64,000 bases of DNA from Bacteroidota bacterium. Lineage in GTDB: Bacteria > Bacteroidota > Bacteroidia > B-17B0 > Aurantibacillaceae. A model generated the notes under the pieces. The model was given only the letters and a program-made list of their open reading frames with translations. It was not told the DNA's origin and searched no databases. A program made the translations under genes and the position numbers. The DNA lies in NCBI GenBank assembly GCA_018267655.1, contig JAFDYB010000047.1, positions 1 to 64,000 on the forward strand, in the 5' to 3' direction. This document shows positions 45,277 to 55,176 of the stretch, one piece after another (the stretch's first letter is position 1; each line of letters opens with the position of its first letter).

Positions 45277-45705
45277 TTAGTTTTTTTTATTTACTACTGC
45301 AAAATTACCTTTTACTTCAAACAGCCAGTTTGAATCGAATATTTTAGGAAGAAAGCGTTTGTATAAAGCCATGCGTTGATTTTCTACGCCATCGGGTTCT
45401 CCATCTTTGCCAATGGCATTAAATTCAAACACGCGCACTTTAGGGTGTTCAAAAATATAATTTTTAACAATTTCAACGATTGTATTCATCACTTGAAATA
45501 CTTCGCCCCGGTTTGTGGTAACGTATTCTTCACCGTCAAATTCGTCATCTATCACTCCAAACACAATGTTAGCGTGTAATATATTATCTTGCAATCTTCC
45601 AAACCTTACCTCGTACCGTAAGCCGCTTTTGGTATTAAAATAATACACTCCCGCGCTCGGAATTCCGGGGTACTCAATGTCTAATATGTTAGCATATTTT
45701 TGCAA
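45277..45705 (-). CDS. Uncharacterised small protein coupled to the dehydrogenase gene
   Basis: 142 residues, acidic, no membrane segment. The only possible start is TTG at 45705, because an in-frame TAA lies directly upstream. That start is 5 nt after the stop of the acyl-CoA dehydrogenase gene, so translation is probably coupled. Motif-free (GRLQDNILHANIVFGVIDDE; FDSNWLFEVKGNF). Beta-rich pattern. No function. Confidence 0.6.
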   Translation of the reverse strand: MQKYANILDIEYPGIPSAGVYYFNTKSGLRYEVRFGRLQDNILHANIVFGVIDDEFDGEEYVTTNRGEVFQVMNTIVEIVKNYIFEHPKVRVFEFNAIGKDGEPDGVENQRMALYKRFLPKIFDSNWLFEVKGNFAVVNKKN

Positions 45706-45710
45706 TTAAT

Positions 45711-46616
45711 TTAAACTAGTTGAGCTGTTTTTTTAAATCTATCAGCTAATATAAGTTCTTTGCTACCGGCACTATAATCGTAAAAACCTCTGCCTGATTT
45801 TACACCTAAGTGCCCTGCTGTTACCATATTTACTAATAATGGGCAGGGTGCGTATTTTGGGTTGCCAAAACCTTCTTGTAAAACTCTTAAGATGTTTAAA
45901 CAAACATCTAGGCCAATAAAGTCTGCTAATTGTAAAGGTCCCATTGGGTGAGCCATGCCTAGTTTCATTACCGTGTCAATTTCACTAACGCCGGCAACGC
46001 CTTCGTATAAAGTAATAACTGCTTCGTTAATCATTGGCATTAAAATTTTATTTGCAACAAATCCGGGATAGTCGTTAACCTCAACGGGTACTTTATTGAG
46101 CTGCTTAGAGGTTTCCATTATTAAATTGCAGGTTTCATCGCTAGTGCTGTAACCCCTTATAACTTCAACCAGTTTCATTACCGGAACAGGGTTCATAAAG
46201 TGCATGCCAATTACTTTATCTGCTCTTTTGGTAACAGATGCAATTTGTGTTATTGAAATAGATGAGGTATTGCTTGCCAATATGGTAGCGGGTTTGCATA
46301 TTTCATCGAGTTGTTTAAATATTTTTAATTTTATTTCTACATTTTCGCTGGCCGCCTCAATTACTAAGTCGGCGTTACTCACGGCTTTTGATAAGTCGGT
46401 AAAGGTTGAGATATTTTTTAAAGTTTGTTGTTTGGTATTTTCATCAATGCTTCCTTTTTGGACTTGCCTGTCTAAATTTTTCGTAATGGTGGTTATTGCT
46501 TTTTGCAATGCAGCGTCGTTAATGTCAATTAATGAAACTTTATAACCAAATTGGGCAAAAGTGTGTGCAATGCCATTTCCCATTGTGCCACTTCCTATAA
46601 CTGTAATATTTTGCAT
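45711..46616 (-). CDS. 3-hydroxyacyl-CoA (3-hydroxybutyryl-CoA) dehydrogenase
   Basis: 301 residues, the size of a single-domain HBD/HAD-type enzyme. Oxidises (S)-3-hydroxyacyl-CoA with NAD. N-terminal Rossmann motif GSGTMGNGIAHTFAQFGYKV (8-27), the catalytic loop GMHFMNPVPVMKLVEVIRGY, and a C-terminal HAD domain with AHPMGPLQLADFIGLD. Similar enzymes work in beta-oxidation or butyrate metabolism. It stops 5 nt before the start of the small gene at 45705. Confidence 0.93.
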   Translation of the reverse strand: MQNITVIGSGTMGNGIAHTFAQFGYKVSLIDINDAALQKAITTITKNLDRQVQKGSIDENTKQQTLKNISTFTDLSKAVSNADLVIEAASENVEIKLKIFKQLDEICKPATILASNTSSISITQIASVTKRADKVIGMHFMNPVPVMKLVEVIRGYSTSDETCNLIMETSKQLNKVPVEVNDYPGFVANKILMPMINEAVITLYEGVAGVSEIDTVMKLGMAHPMGPLQLADFIGLDVCLNILRVLQEGFGNPKYAPCPLLVNMVTAGHLGVKSGRGFYDYSAGSKELILADRFKKTAQLV

Positions 46617-46754
46617 GTGATAAATATAATTGAATATTTTAGCAAATATAAAAAGTTTTAAAACTATTTTATCAACTATAATTAATCGCGAAATTTTTTA
46701 TGCTCTCTTTTAAGAAAAAAGCTGCACTTGATATTAAAAATTAGCTGTAAGCGT

Positions 46755-48059
46755 TTATTTTTTTCGAATGCTTATAACGATGGGTACGCCACTAAAGTTG
46801 TAGTTTTCACGTATTCTGTTTTCAAGGAAACGCTTGTAGCTTTCGCTTACATATTGTGGTAGGTTGCAGTAAAATATAAAAATTGCGTCGCCCTTTACTT
46901 GCGAAACATATTTAATGCGAACTTCTTTGCCTTTTACCATCGGCGGCGGCGTTACCTCAATTACAGGAAGTAAAAAATCGTTTAACTCAGAGGTGCTGAT
47001 ATGTGCTGTTTTACGATCGTAAACTTGTATTGCCATTTCAACAACTTTAAGCAAGCGTTGTTTTTCAAGCACTGAAATAAAAAGAATAGGAATGTCTTTA
47101 AAAGGTGCTAAGCGTTGTTTTAATTCTTCTTCAAATTGCTTAGCGGTATTTGTTTGTTTTTCTATTAAATCCCACTTATTTACAGCGATTATAACACCTT
47201 TTCTATTCTCTTCAATAATACTTAATATGTTTAAATCCTGGGCTTCAACGCCTTGACTTGCGTCAATCATTAAAACACAAACGTCGCTTTCTTCAATTGC
47301 TTTTATGGTTCGCAAGGTGCTATAAAACTCTAAGTCTTCGTGCACTTTTGCTTTTTTTCGAAGTCCGGCAGTATCAATTAACCAAAAGTCGTAATTAAAC
47401 TTATTGTAGCGTGTGTGAATAGTATCGCGTGTGGTTCCGGCAATTTCAGTTACAATGGTTCTGTGTTCGTTAAGTAATGCGTTAGTTAAGCTTGATTTTC
47501 CTACGTTAGGCCTGCCAACAATTGCAATTTTAGGTATGTTGATTTCCTCTATTTCTTCTATTTTATTGGGCAACATGGCTGTTAAGGCATCTAACATTTC
47601 GCCTGTTCCAAGCCCATTTACTGCGCTAATGGCATAAACCTCTCCTAACCCCAGTTTGTAAAAGTCAGCAGCAAAATGCGAACGCGCATGGGTATCTGCT
47701 TTATTTGCAACTAAAATTGTTTTTTTTCCACTTTTGCGAATAATATTTGCTACTTCACTATCAAAATCAGTAACACCTTCATTTACATCAACTACAAAAA
47801 TTAAAGCATCGCTTTCTTCGATGGCTACTTTTACTTGTTTACGAATTTCAGTTTCAAATGTGTCATCGCTTCCGTATATATAACCGCCGGTATCAATTAA
47901 ACTAAAAGGAATATTTTGCCACTCGGCCTTGCCGTAATGCCTATCGCGGGTAACCCCTGAAACAGAATCTACAATGGCTTCGCGTGTTTCGGTAAGCCTG
48001 TTAAACAATGTGCTTTTTCCCACATTAGGCCTTCCAACTATTGCTACAATGTTTGACAT
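46755..48059 (-). CDS. der: Double GTPase Der (EngA)
   Basis: 434 residues from the ATG at 48059, which gives the usual N-terminus (MSNIVAIVGRPNVGKSTLFN). Two tandem GTPase domains: the first with GRPNVGKST, DTGGY and NKAD, the second with GRPNVGKSS, DTAGLR and NKWD. The C-terminal KH-like domain ends VPIVISIRKK. Needed for 50S subunit assembly. A start 36 nt upstream would add 12 atypical residues. Confidence 0.95.
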   Translation of the reverse strand: MSNIVAIVGRPNVGKSTLFNRLTETREAIVDSVSGVTRDRHYGKAEWQNIPFSLIDTGGYIYGSDDTFETEIRKQVKVAIEESDALIFVVDVNEGVTDFDSEVANIIRKSGKKTILVANKADTHARSHFAADFYKLGLGEVYAISAVNGLGTGEMLDALTAMLPNKIEEIEEINIPKIAIVGRPNVGKSSLTNALLNEHRTIVTEIAGTTRDTIHTRYNKFNYDFWLIDTAGLRKKAKVHEDLEFYSTLRTIKAIEESDVCVLMIDASQGVEAQDLNILSIIEENRKGVIIAVNKWDLIEKQTNTAKQFEEELKQRLAPFKDIPILFISVLEKQRLLKVVEMAIQVYDRKTAHISTSELNDFLLPVIEVTPPPMVKGKEVRIKYVSQVKGDAIFIFYCNLPQYVSESYKRFLENRIRENYNFSGVPIVISIRKK

Positions 48060-48163
48060 ATTTTGCAAAGGTAATATAACATTTAGTTTTTGCAAGGCAT
48101 TATATCAACTTACAGTAGTTAAAAATCAGGTTAGAAAATAAATAAATATGCTTGCTTTAATAA

Positions 48164-49303
48164 TTACAATTGCTCTTCAAATTTAACGAGTAATTTAAAT
48201 GCCTCTTTAAATTTAGTTAATGGCAAATTTGCCTCTGTATCGTAAATATCATGGTAGGCGCTACTTCCACCCATGGTATATATAAAAAAGGAAGGTACTC
48301 CATTTTCTGTAAACCAATAATGATCGCTATTTTTTGCTTTTCCTCTTTTTTTTAGGATAGGTAAATAGCTGTTTTCAGTGTTTATTTTGTTTAATAAATT
48401 AAACTGTTTTTCAAATTGATAGGCGTTTACTATCATTGCGCCATCTCCGCCTGTTCCTAGTAAATCTAGATTTATTAAAAACTTAATTTTTTTTAACTCT
48501 ATTATTTGTGATTCAATAAAGTGTTTAGAGCCAAGTAAACCTGCTTCTTCTCCTGCAAAAAATATAAAAATTAAATTGTGTTTTGGTTTATTTTTACTAA
48601 AATGTTTTATTAAATTTAGTAATAAACTTACGCCACTGGCATTGTCATTTGCTCCCGGAAAATAATTTGTTTTGCCCACACCGCCTAAATGGTCGTAGTG
48701 CGCCGTAAATACAATAAACGAGTCACTATTTGAATTACCTTTAATTGTGCATGCAATATTTTTGCTTTCAAAATTATTGATTAGTTTTGATTTTAGTGTT
48801 ACATCAATGGTTATTGGCTGCTCGCGTATTTTAGTTTTTAAAATTTCAAAAACCGAAACGTTTTCTTGTTTTGTTGATGCGCTAAACGTAAGTTTTTGCT
48901 GTATAGAAAGCATTATTTTATCTGTTGGGAGATTACTAATATAGGTTGCGCTATCTTTTTGTAATAACGTGTAATGTCCGTTACAAGAGGCCGATGAGGG
49001 AGTAATAATAAAATCGGTTCCAAATTTTAATGGGGTATTGTTTATGTGTAAGGTTGGTTCTTTTGTGAAAACAACAATGTTGTGAAAAAAACTTTGGGTG
49101 TAGCTTGATTTAAAGTAAGGAAGGGCATTGTTTTTTTTTAATTCGGTTGTAATAAATTTTTCGGCAGTTTTAAGTCCGCCGTGTGTATAGCCTCTGCCAA
49201 ACATTTTTTTAGAACAAAGGTTTTTTAAACAATAGCGCGCATATAAACTATCTTGCGCTTTAGAAACCGAAAAAAGAATAAGCAATAAAACGATGCGACT
49301 CAT
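48164..49303 (-). CDS. M28-family metallopeptidase, exported
   Basis: 379 residues. Signal peptide (MSRIVLLLILFSVSKAQ). Zinc ligands and catalytic residues of M28: FTAHYDHLGG, NDNASGVSLLLNL, FFAGEEAGLLGSKHF with the Glu pair, NLDLLG, and a final His in SAYHDIYDTEAN. Probably a periplasmic aminopeptidase. Overlaps the upstream coiled-coil gene by one base. Confidence 0.9.
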   Translation of the reverse strand: MSRIVLLLILFSVSKAQDSLYARYCLKNLCSKKMFGRGYTHGGLKTAEKFITTELKKNNALPYFKSSYTQSFFHNIVVFTKEPTLHINNTPLKFGTDFIITPSSASCNGHYTLLQKDSATYISNLPTDKIMLSIQQKLTFSASTKQENVSVFEILKTKIREQPITIDVTLKSKLINNFESKNIACTIKGNSNSDSFIVFTAHYDHLGGVGKTNYFPGANDNASGVSLLLNLIKHFSKNKPKHNLIFIFFAGEEAGLLGSKHFIESQIIELKKIKFLINLDLLGTGGDGAMIVNAYQFEKQFNLLNKINTENSYLPILKKRGKAKNSDHYWFTENGVPSFFIYTMGGSSAYHDIYDTEANLPLTKFKEAFKLLVKFEEQL

Positions 49304-49902
49304 TATGTAAATGCGCTTTTAATTACGTTGATAAAGTGCTTAACTGTAGGGGAATTTGCTTGCCAGTTATGTTTTACTGAAAGTTCATTGAGTATAATTG
49401 TAACATCATGGAGCGATGCAGCTTTTGAACAACACTCGATGGAAGTAATGTATTCGCTTTGATTATGGGTAAATAATTCATTTATAAATCGAAATTTATC
49501 ATTTATCCCAATTTTAAAATCAATGATTTTTGCAGTAGTTATTGTTGATTGATAAGTGTTTTCAGCTAAAGTTATAACACCTTCTTCTTTTTTTTCATTG
49601 CTGTCAAAGGTCGTTTTTTCTTTGGGTTTAATTACTGCGTTTTTATTTTCTTCAACTAAAGTAGATTCAGCTGCAACTGTTGGCACAGAAATTTCAGCGC
49701 TTTGTGTTTGAGATTGTTTGCTTAATGCTTGCTTAACAAATTTAGCTATTGTTACTGATTCATTTAGTTTGCTTAATTGATGCTGAATATCGCTATATTC
49801 TTCCTCGTTGGTTTGTTCACCTTTTAGTTTAAAAACTTCTATTTTTAAATAAAGTTCGCTAATTTGCAGGTTAAGGTTGCTTAATATTTCTTCAGTATTC
49901 AT
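49303..49902 (-). CDS. Uncharacterised protein with N-terminal coiled coil
   Basis: 199 residues. N-terminal helix LSNLNLQISELYLKIEVFKL (about 7-26), a Ser/Thr/Glu linker (about 70-115), and a C-terminal folded part (FKIGINDKFRFINELFTHNQ) recalling small helical domains found in Bacteroidota proteins. No catalytic motif. Coupled to the M28 gene (overlap of one base). Confidence 0.65.
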   Translation of the reverse strand: MNTEEILSNLNLQISELYLKIEVFKLKGEQTNEEEYSDIQHQLSKLNESVTIAKFVKQALSKQSQTQSAEISVPTVAAESTLVEENKNAVIKPKEKTTFDSNEKKEEGVITLAENTYQSTITTAKIIDFKIGINDKFRFINELFTHNQSEYITSIECCSKAASLHDVTIILNELSVKHNWQANSPTVKHFINVIKSAFT

Positions 49903-49958
49903 ATTGTTAAGCTTGCATTAATTATAAAAGCAAACAAAAAAATGACGTGTTTGTTAGC

Positions 49959-50822
49959 CTACTTAGTTAAACTATTTCTTAAAACGATTAATTTTGCTGA
50001 AATTGATTTAAATTTTTCAGCAGTCATATCCTTAGGGTCTTTAATAGCTGTTATTTCTTCGTGAATAGGCTTAAGAGAATTATTTAAGTTAGCACAATCT
50101 TTTTTGTCTTTATAGTCGTTTAAGAGATTTAATAAGTTACCTAAGTGAAAGCGTTGCTCCCAAAGATGTTTTTGTGCTTTTGATTTAACGGAATTATCTT
50201 TTGTTTCTTGCTCCAACTGACAAGTAATGTACAAGCTTTCAAGCCAAGAACCGGCAAAAATTATGGCCGCAGTATATACGCGTTCATTAGTTCTTAAATA
50301 CGAATCGCTTTTCACAAAAATCTCATCTAAAATTTTAAATAAACTGTCTTTGTTGCTGATATTATTTTCAGCACGCTTACCAACCATTCCGCTTACAGCA
50401 TTTTTTAAACCAAGGTTATCACTTATTTGTACAACACCTTTCATGTATTTAAGTACTTCTTGTCCGTTATCATGAACCATGGCATAAGCCATATCAATGT
50501 TATAAACACCTAAGTTAATCGCTTTTGAAAACTCGGTGGTGTAATTTTTTATGTTGCTTGGATCGTTTAAAAAGGAGTTATTAAAAGTCATACCCCACTT
50601 TGCTAGCTCTTGCATGCTATTAGCGGGTGAAGGAATGTTTGCAATAGCAAAGTCAAATTTAAATTTTGTGGTATCGCTAACTGTATATTTTGTAGTGTCT
50701 TTTACAACTTTTGCGGTATCAGATAAAGCATCACCCGTTGCTTCTGTTTCTTTTGAGCCGCCACACGACGACAAAAGTAATACAACAAAGGTAAATTTAA
50801 TTAGGTTAAAGTTTAATTTCAT
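49959..50822 (-). CDS. Lipoprotein of unknown function
   Basis: 287 residues. Lipobox LLLSSCGGS (lipidated Cys20) and a Ser/Thr/Asp-rich linker typical of Bacteroidota surface lipoproteins, then an all-helical domain. No recognised family. A promoter-containing gap separates it from the divergent BI-1 gene. Confidence 0.75.
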   Translation of the reverse strand: MKLNFNLIKFTFVVLLLSSCGGSKETEATGDALSDTAKVVKDTTKYTVSDTTKFKFDFAIANIPSPANSMQELAKWGMTFNNSFLNDPSNIKNYTTEFSKAINLGVYNIDMAYAMVHDNGQEVLKYMKGVVQISDNLGLKNAVSGMVGKRAENNISNKDSLFKILDEIFVKSDSYLRTNERVYTAAIIFAGSWLESLYITCQLEQETKDNSVKSKAQKHLWEQRFHLGNLLNLLNDYKDKKDCANLNNSLKPIHEEITAIKDPKDMTAEKFKSISAKLIVLRNSLTK

Positions 50823-50992
50823 GTGTTGGTTTTTAATTGTTTTTTTATTGCGTGAAATATGTTATTTATTAATTTTGAGGAACAAAACTACAATTTATTG
50901 CCAAAGATAAAAATTAATTTTACCATTGTTAATTATGCCTAAAATTGTTTATGTTTTTACGCATCATCAGTTCAGTATTTCGCAATAAACCG

Positions 50993-51000
50993 TAAATTTG
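50993..51000 (+). promoter_or_regulatory. Bacteroidota -7 promoter element before the BI-1 gene
   Basis: TAAATTTG matches TAnnTTTG and ends 17 nt before the ATG at 51018, the same short-leader geometry as at 4121. No exact -33 partner. Confidence 0.45.
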
Positions 51001-51017
51001 AAATCAAAATAATTTAA

Positions 51018-51755
51018 ATGGAAAACTTTAAAAGAACAAATATTGATCAGTTGTTGTCAGAACAAACAACTACAAGCGTAAAACAGCGCTCTATACTAAC
51101 CGCTTCATTTGCGTGGATGTTTATTGCACTTGGCGTATCTGCTGTCTTAGCAATGCTTTTTGGGCTAAATGATGCTTTATTAACTTACTTATATTCAGTA
51201 AATGATCAAGGTCAGGCAAGCCTTTCTGTATTGGGTTGGGTAATTATGTTTGCTCCCTTAGGCTTTGTGTTGGCAATGTCATTTGGTTGGCAAAAATTTT
51301 CATTTCCGGTATTGTTGGTTTTATTTTTTGCATATAGTGCTGTTAATGGTATCAGCTTAAGTTTCATATTTAAGGCCTACAACATAGCCTCCATAACAAA
51401 AGTATTTTTATCTACGTCGTTATTGTTTGGTGTTATGGCTATTTTAGGAGCTACTACAAAAACTGATTTAACTAAGTTTGGGTCGTTTATGATGATGGCA
51501 CTGTTTGGCATTATTATAGCATCGCTAATTAATCTTTTTACCCGCAGCGCAGCAATGGATTATATCATTAGTATAGTTGGCGTTATTGTGTTTACGGGTT
51601 TAACAGCTTACGATGTTCAAAAAATAAAAAACTTAGAAATAGAGGCCGACGGTACGGCACGTGCAAAAATTGGATTAATGGGTGCATTAACTCTATACTT
51701 AGATTTTATCAATTTATTTTTATATCTTTTACGTTTATTCGGAAGAAGAGATTAA
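51018..51755 (+). CDS. Bax inhibitor-1/YccA family membrane protein
   Basis: 245 residues with seven hydrophobic segments from about residue 28 to 243. Typical BI-1 features: FAWMFIALGVSAVLA, an internal FAYSAVNGISLSFIFKAYN, and the TAYDVQKIKN motif near the C-terminus with the pH-sensing Asp. The family comprises calcium-leak channels or modulators of membrane proteases. The 282-nt gap behind it (51756-52037) is AT-rich with no supported feature. Confidence 0.92.
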   Translation: MENFKRTNIDQLLSEQTTTSVKQRSILTASFAWMFIALGVSAVLAMLFGLNDALLTYLYSVNDQGQASLSVLGWVIMFAPLGFVLAMSFGWQKFSFPVLLVLFFAYSAVNGISLSFIFKAYNIASITKVFLSTSLLFGVMAILGATTKTDLTKFGSFMMMALFGIIIASLINLFTRSAAMDYIISIVGVIVFTGLTAYDVQKIKNLEIEADGTARAKIGLMGALTLYLDFINLFLYLLRLFGRRD

Positions 51756-52037
51756 TAAAATTTTTTGTATTTAATGGAGTGCAGAAAAAAAATATACTTT
51801 AAATTAGTTCCTCTTTTCTTATTTTTAATTTTTGAAAATCTAACACTTTCGGTATGCTTACTGTAAAAAGTAATTATATTCTAAAATCCGTTTGCTAGTT
51901 TATTCATATTAAAATAACATTCAAATTCAACAGAGCTATTAATTGATTTTACAAAAAGTCAGTATCACAAATCAAACCCTATTGAGGCACTGCTTCACTA
52001 AGTGAGATTAAAAAATGTTTTTCGTATGAACGCAAAT

Positions 52038-53048
52038 TTATTTTTTGTCTGAATTGCTTAAGCTATTATACTCGTAACGAAGCTTAATTATTCGAATACT
52101 TTTGTTTATAGGGTCGCGTATTACAATAGAATTTAGTAACCCTAAATTGTAATCGCTTACGTAGCTAATTTCTTTAACAAGAGTTTCATTTTTAAAATGT
52201 TTCTCGGTAAGTAACTCGTTTTTTTCATACTCGTAAGTTATTTGCAAGTTTACTGTGTTGCCTGTATTGCCTTTAAACTCAGCTTTAACAAGTCTGCTGT
52301 TATTATTATATTTAAAGACGCGGCTTTGTGTAATCCAACCGGCAGCGGTGTATGACTCGTTTAATGATGTGGTTTGACCAATACTATCAAGGTTTATTAT
52401 TGTTTCTTTATAAGGTCTATTTTCATTATTTAATGTTATTTGCTTTACTTGTTTTAGGTTATATTTTTGATATTGCATACTATCTTCGCCTAGTAATTGC
52501 TGCGACCCAAGTATGAAAATACTTTTATCTTTACTTAAATTGTTTTCTTTATACCGTAATTCTTTGGTTAAAAAACCATCGGGAGTATATCTATAATATT
52601 TGCTTTCGTAATAATTTCCACCGTCGCAATATCGGCTTAACACTATATTTTTAGCATTGTAAAAATAAGTTTGACTAACGGTATCATAAGAATAATTATT
52701 AATACTGTATGTACTGCCGTTGCTAATTAAGCGGCGATGTTTATATATTGGCCCTGTAGTAATTTGCTTTTCAATAGTTTTTGCAATAGTAGTGTAGTAA
52801 TATCGGGTTAAAAAACCTTGTTCGTTAAACTCGTAAGTTTCAGTTAATTTTTTATTTACGACTTCTTCAAAATCTTTTTTATCAGAAATTTCATAAATAA
52901 TACGCTTAATACTTTTGCTTTTTATCACATCGGGGTTAAAGCGGTGCTGTTTATCAAACGCACTTTCAAACGTAGGAAGTAAAACCTGAGCCAATACAAC
53001 ATAACTTTTTACAGTAAATAATAAAATATATGTTATATATTTTTTCAC
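52038..53048 (-). CDS. Exported protein with YD-like repeats
   Basis: 336 residues. Signal peptide (MKKYITYILLFTVKSYVVLA). The body has several short repeats like the tyrosine-rich strands of YD/RHS proteins: YEFNEQGFLTRYYY, YRYTPDGFLTKELRY and ITYEYEKNELLTEKHF, suggesting a beta-rich extended structure. No toxin or core domain seen. It begins one base overlapping the end of the DUF255 gene. Confidence 0.7.
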   Translation of the reverse strand: MKKYITYILLFTVKSYVVLAQVLLPTFESAFDKQHRFNPDVIKSKSIKRIIYEISDKKDFEEVVNKKLTETYEFNEQGFLTRYYYTTIAKTIEKQITTGPIYKHRRLISNGSTYSINNYSYDTVSQTYFYNAKNIVLSRYCDGGNYYESKYYRYTPDGFLTKELRYKENNLSKDKSIFILGSQQLLGEDSMQYQKYNLKQVKQITLNNENRPYKETIINLDSIGQTTSLNESYTAAGWITQSRVFKYNNNSRLVKAEFKGNTGNTVNLQITYEYEKNELLTEKHFKNETLVKEISYVSDYNLGLLNSIVIRDPINKSIRIIKLRYEYNSLSNSDKK

Positions 53049-55081
53049 TAGGTTAAATTTATTATTTTAAGTGCGGCCTCTATTTCGCTAACCGGTTTTG
53101 CACAAGTAGTATCTTTACAAACAAAAATGTTTGTTTCATCAACTACATAACGATTTTTTAATAAAGGCATATTTGAAGTGGTTTCGCTTACTGCTAATAT
53201 TGCATTATTTAAGCCTGCTTGATAAAGCTTTTTTAGTTTAATATCAACATCTTTACCAACAATTGTAATTTGTTGAAAAAGATAAGATAAATGTGTTGCT
53301 AGTATAGCCCAGTTACTGTGCGAAGATCCATAGTTTATAATACTTTCGGATAAGCTGCTTAGCATTTTTTTTGAACGCTCTAAATATGAATTATCGTTAA
53401 AATAGTGTGATAAAAAAAATAAATTTAAGGCCATTTGTGAGTTTGATGATGGAATTACATTATCAATTATCTCAATAGTATTAGCGATTAACTGTTTGTT
53501 ATTTAAATTCGTGTAATAGAAATAGTTTGAGTTTTCGTCGCTAAATTCATTTATCACAAAATCAGCTATTGCTTTAGCCTTATATAAAAAGGTTTCGTTT
53601 TGTGTAATTAAGTAAACGTTCATGTAGGCTTCAATTAAAAAAGCGTAATCTTCTAAAAAGGCATCTATTTTAGCTTTGCCGGCGTTATAAATGCGATAAA
53701 AAGCAGTATTGTTTTTTTTGTAATATTTTTCAATAGCTTTAATGTTATTTAAGGCAATTTGCTTATAGTTTGTGTCGTTAAAAGCTAAATAAGCTTTGCA
53801 ATAAGCACTGCAAGTAAGTGCATTCCATGATAATATAGATTTATTATCGCATTTAGGTTTTATGCGCTTAGTTGCTGATGTAAGCAATATTAATTTGAAA
53901 TTTTGAATTTTATTTTCGAGTTCGTTAGCAGAAATTTGAAAAGCGTATTGAATTTGAGTTAAGTTTTCGTTTAATGTTAAAATATAATTGTCGTTTTCCC
54001 AATAACCAGTTTCATTAATATTATAGATTGCAGCAAACAAATTATAGTCTTCATTCAATAATGCTTCTAATTCATATTTTTTCCAAACATAATATTTTCC
54101 TTCTTCGTTTTCGCTATCAGCATCAAGGGCAGTGTAAAATAAATTTTCGCTGTTTAACCATTCGTTTTTAATAAAATTCAAAGTTTCAGTTGCAACTTTT
54201 TTGTACAAGGGATTTTTAAAATGAGTAAACGCTTCGGTATATAGTGAGCAAAGTTGTGCATTATCGTAAAGCATTTTTTCGAAGTGTGGTACTTTCCAGT
54301 AAATATCAGTGCTATAACGAGAAAAACCACCGCGTAATTGATCATAAAGACCACTAAAAGCCATTTTTTGAAGCGTAAGCTCAACATGGTTTAATATGTG
54401 CTTTGTGTTTTCTTTTTGTAATATAGCATAGCGCATTAAAAACAAGTAATTATTTGGCAGTGGAAATTTTGGAGCTCTATTAGGGCCTCCATTTATTATA
54501 TCAAAATGTTTTTGCCAAAAATTTAATGCTTGCTCTAATGTATTTTTAGTAATAGTATAATTACTATCACTTTTATAATGCACTAGCGCATTTTGTTTTA
54601 TGCCTTTAGTTAATTCGTTAGCATAGCTGTGCATTTTTTCAGGGTTTTCTAAATGCAATTGCGTTAACGTTTTTAATACATATATCCATTGCTCTTTTTT
54701 AAAATAAGTGCCGCCATACACCGGTTTACCATTTGGCAAAACAAAGCAGTTTAATGGCCAACCTCCTTGCCCTGTCATTAATTGAACAGCTTGCATATAA
54801 AGCATATCTACATCTGTTCGCTCCTCCCTATCTACTTTAATATTAATAAAGTGGGTATTCATTAAGGTTGCCACTTCCTTATCGTTAAAACTTTCATGCT
54901 CCATTACGTGGCACCAATGGCAAGCGCTATAGCCAATGCTAATGAGTATAAGTTTGTTTCGTTTTTTTGCCTCTTCAAATGCTTGGGGGCTAAAAGTAAC
55001 CCATTGCACAGGATTATAGGCATGTTGCAACAAGTACGGGCTTGTTTCATTAATTAATTGATTTGGAGTTTGACTTTGCAT
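53048..55081 (-). CDS. Thioredoxin-like DUF255 (YyaL/spermatogenesis-associated) protein
   Basis: 677 residues from the ATG at 55081 (a TTG 12 nt upstream is less likely). N-terminal thioredoxin-like domain (about 1-160) with [17 protein letters not shown], the CHWC motif at residues 54-57, and [20 protein letters not shown]. The C-terminal six-hairpin glycosidase-like domain has [12 protein letters not shown] and [13 protein letters not shown]. No reliable biochemical role; often listed as thioredoxin domain protein. Confidence 0.9.
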   Translation of the reverse strand: MQSQTPNQLINETSPYLLQHAYNPVQWVTFSPQAFEEAKKRNKLILISIGYSACHWCHVMEHESFNDKEVATLMNTHFINIKVDREERTDVDMLYMQAVQLMTGQGGWPLNCFVLPNGKPVYGGTYFKKEQWIYVLKTLTQLHLENPEKMHSYANELTKGIKQNALVHYKSDSNYTITKNTLEQALNFWQKHFDIINGGPNRAPKFPLPNNYLFLMRYAILQKENTKHILNHVELTLQKMAFSGLYDQLRGGFSRYSTDIYWKVPHFEKMLYDNAQLCSLYTEAFTHFKNPLYKKVATETLNFIKNEWLNSENLFYTALDADSENEEGKYYVWKKYELEALLNEDYNLFAAIYNINETGYWENDNYILTLNENLTQIQYAFQISANELENKIQNFKLILLTSATKRIKPKCDNKSILSWNALTCSAYCKAYLAFNDTNYKQIALNNIKAIEKYYKKNNTAFYRIYNAGKAKIDAFLEDYAFLIEAYMNVYLITQNETFLYKAKAIADFVINEFSDENSNYFYYTNLNNKQLIANTIEIIDNVIPSSNSQMALNLFFLSHYFNDNSYLERSKKMLSSLSESIINYGSSHSNWAILATHLSYLFQQITIVGKDVDIKLKKLYQAGLNNAILAVSETTSNMPLLKNRYVVDETNIFVCKDTTCAKPVSEIEAALKIINLT

Positions 55082-55176
55082 TATTATTTGCAAAGGTAAT
55101 ATCTATAAATGTGAAAAAGCAGTTTGTTTTTTAAAATACAGCTTAATGGATAGAATTTACGATGTCTTCTTAATAA

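Noticed and set aside
51756..52037. Gap behind the BI-1 gene as a possible RNA or small-gene locus
   Set aside because: AT-rich, no stable hairpin, no open frame with credible composition.
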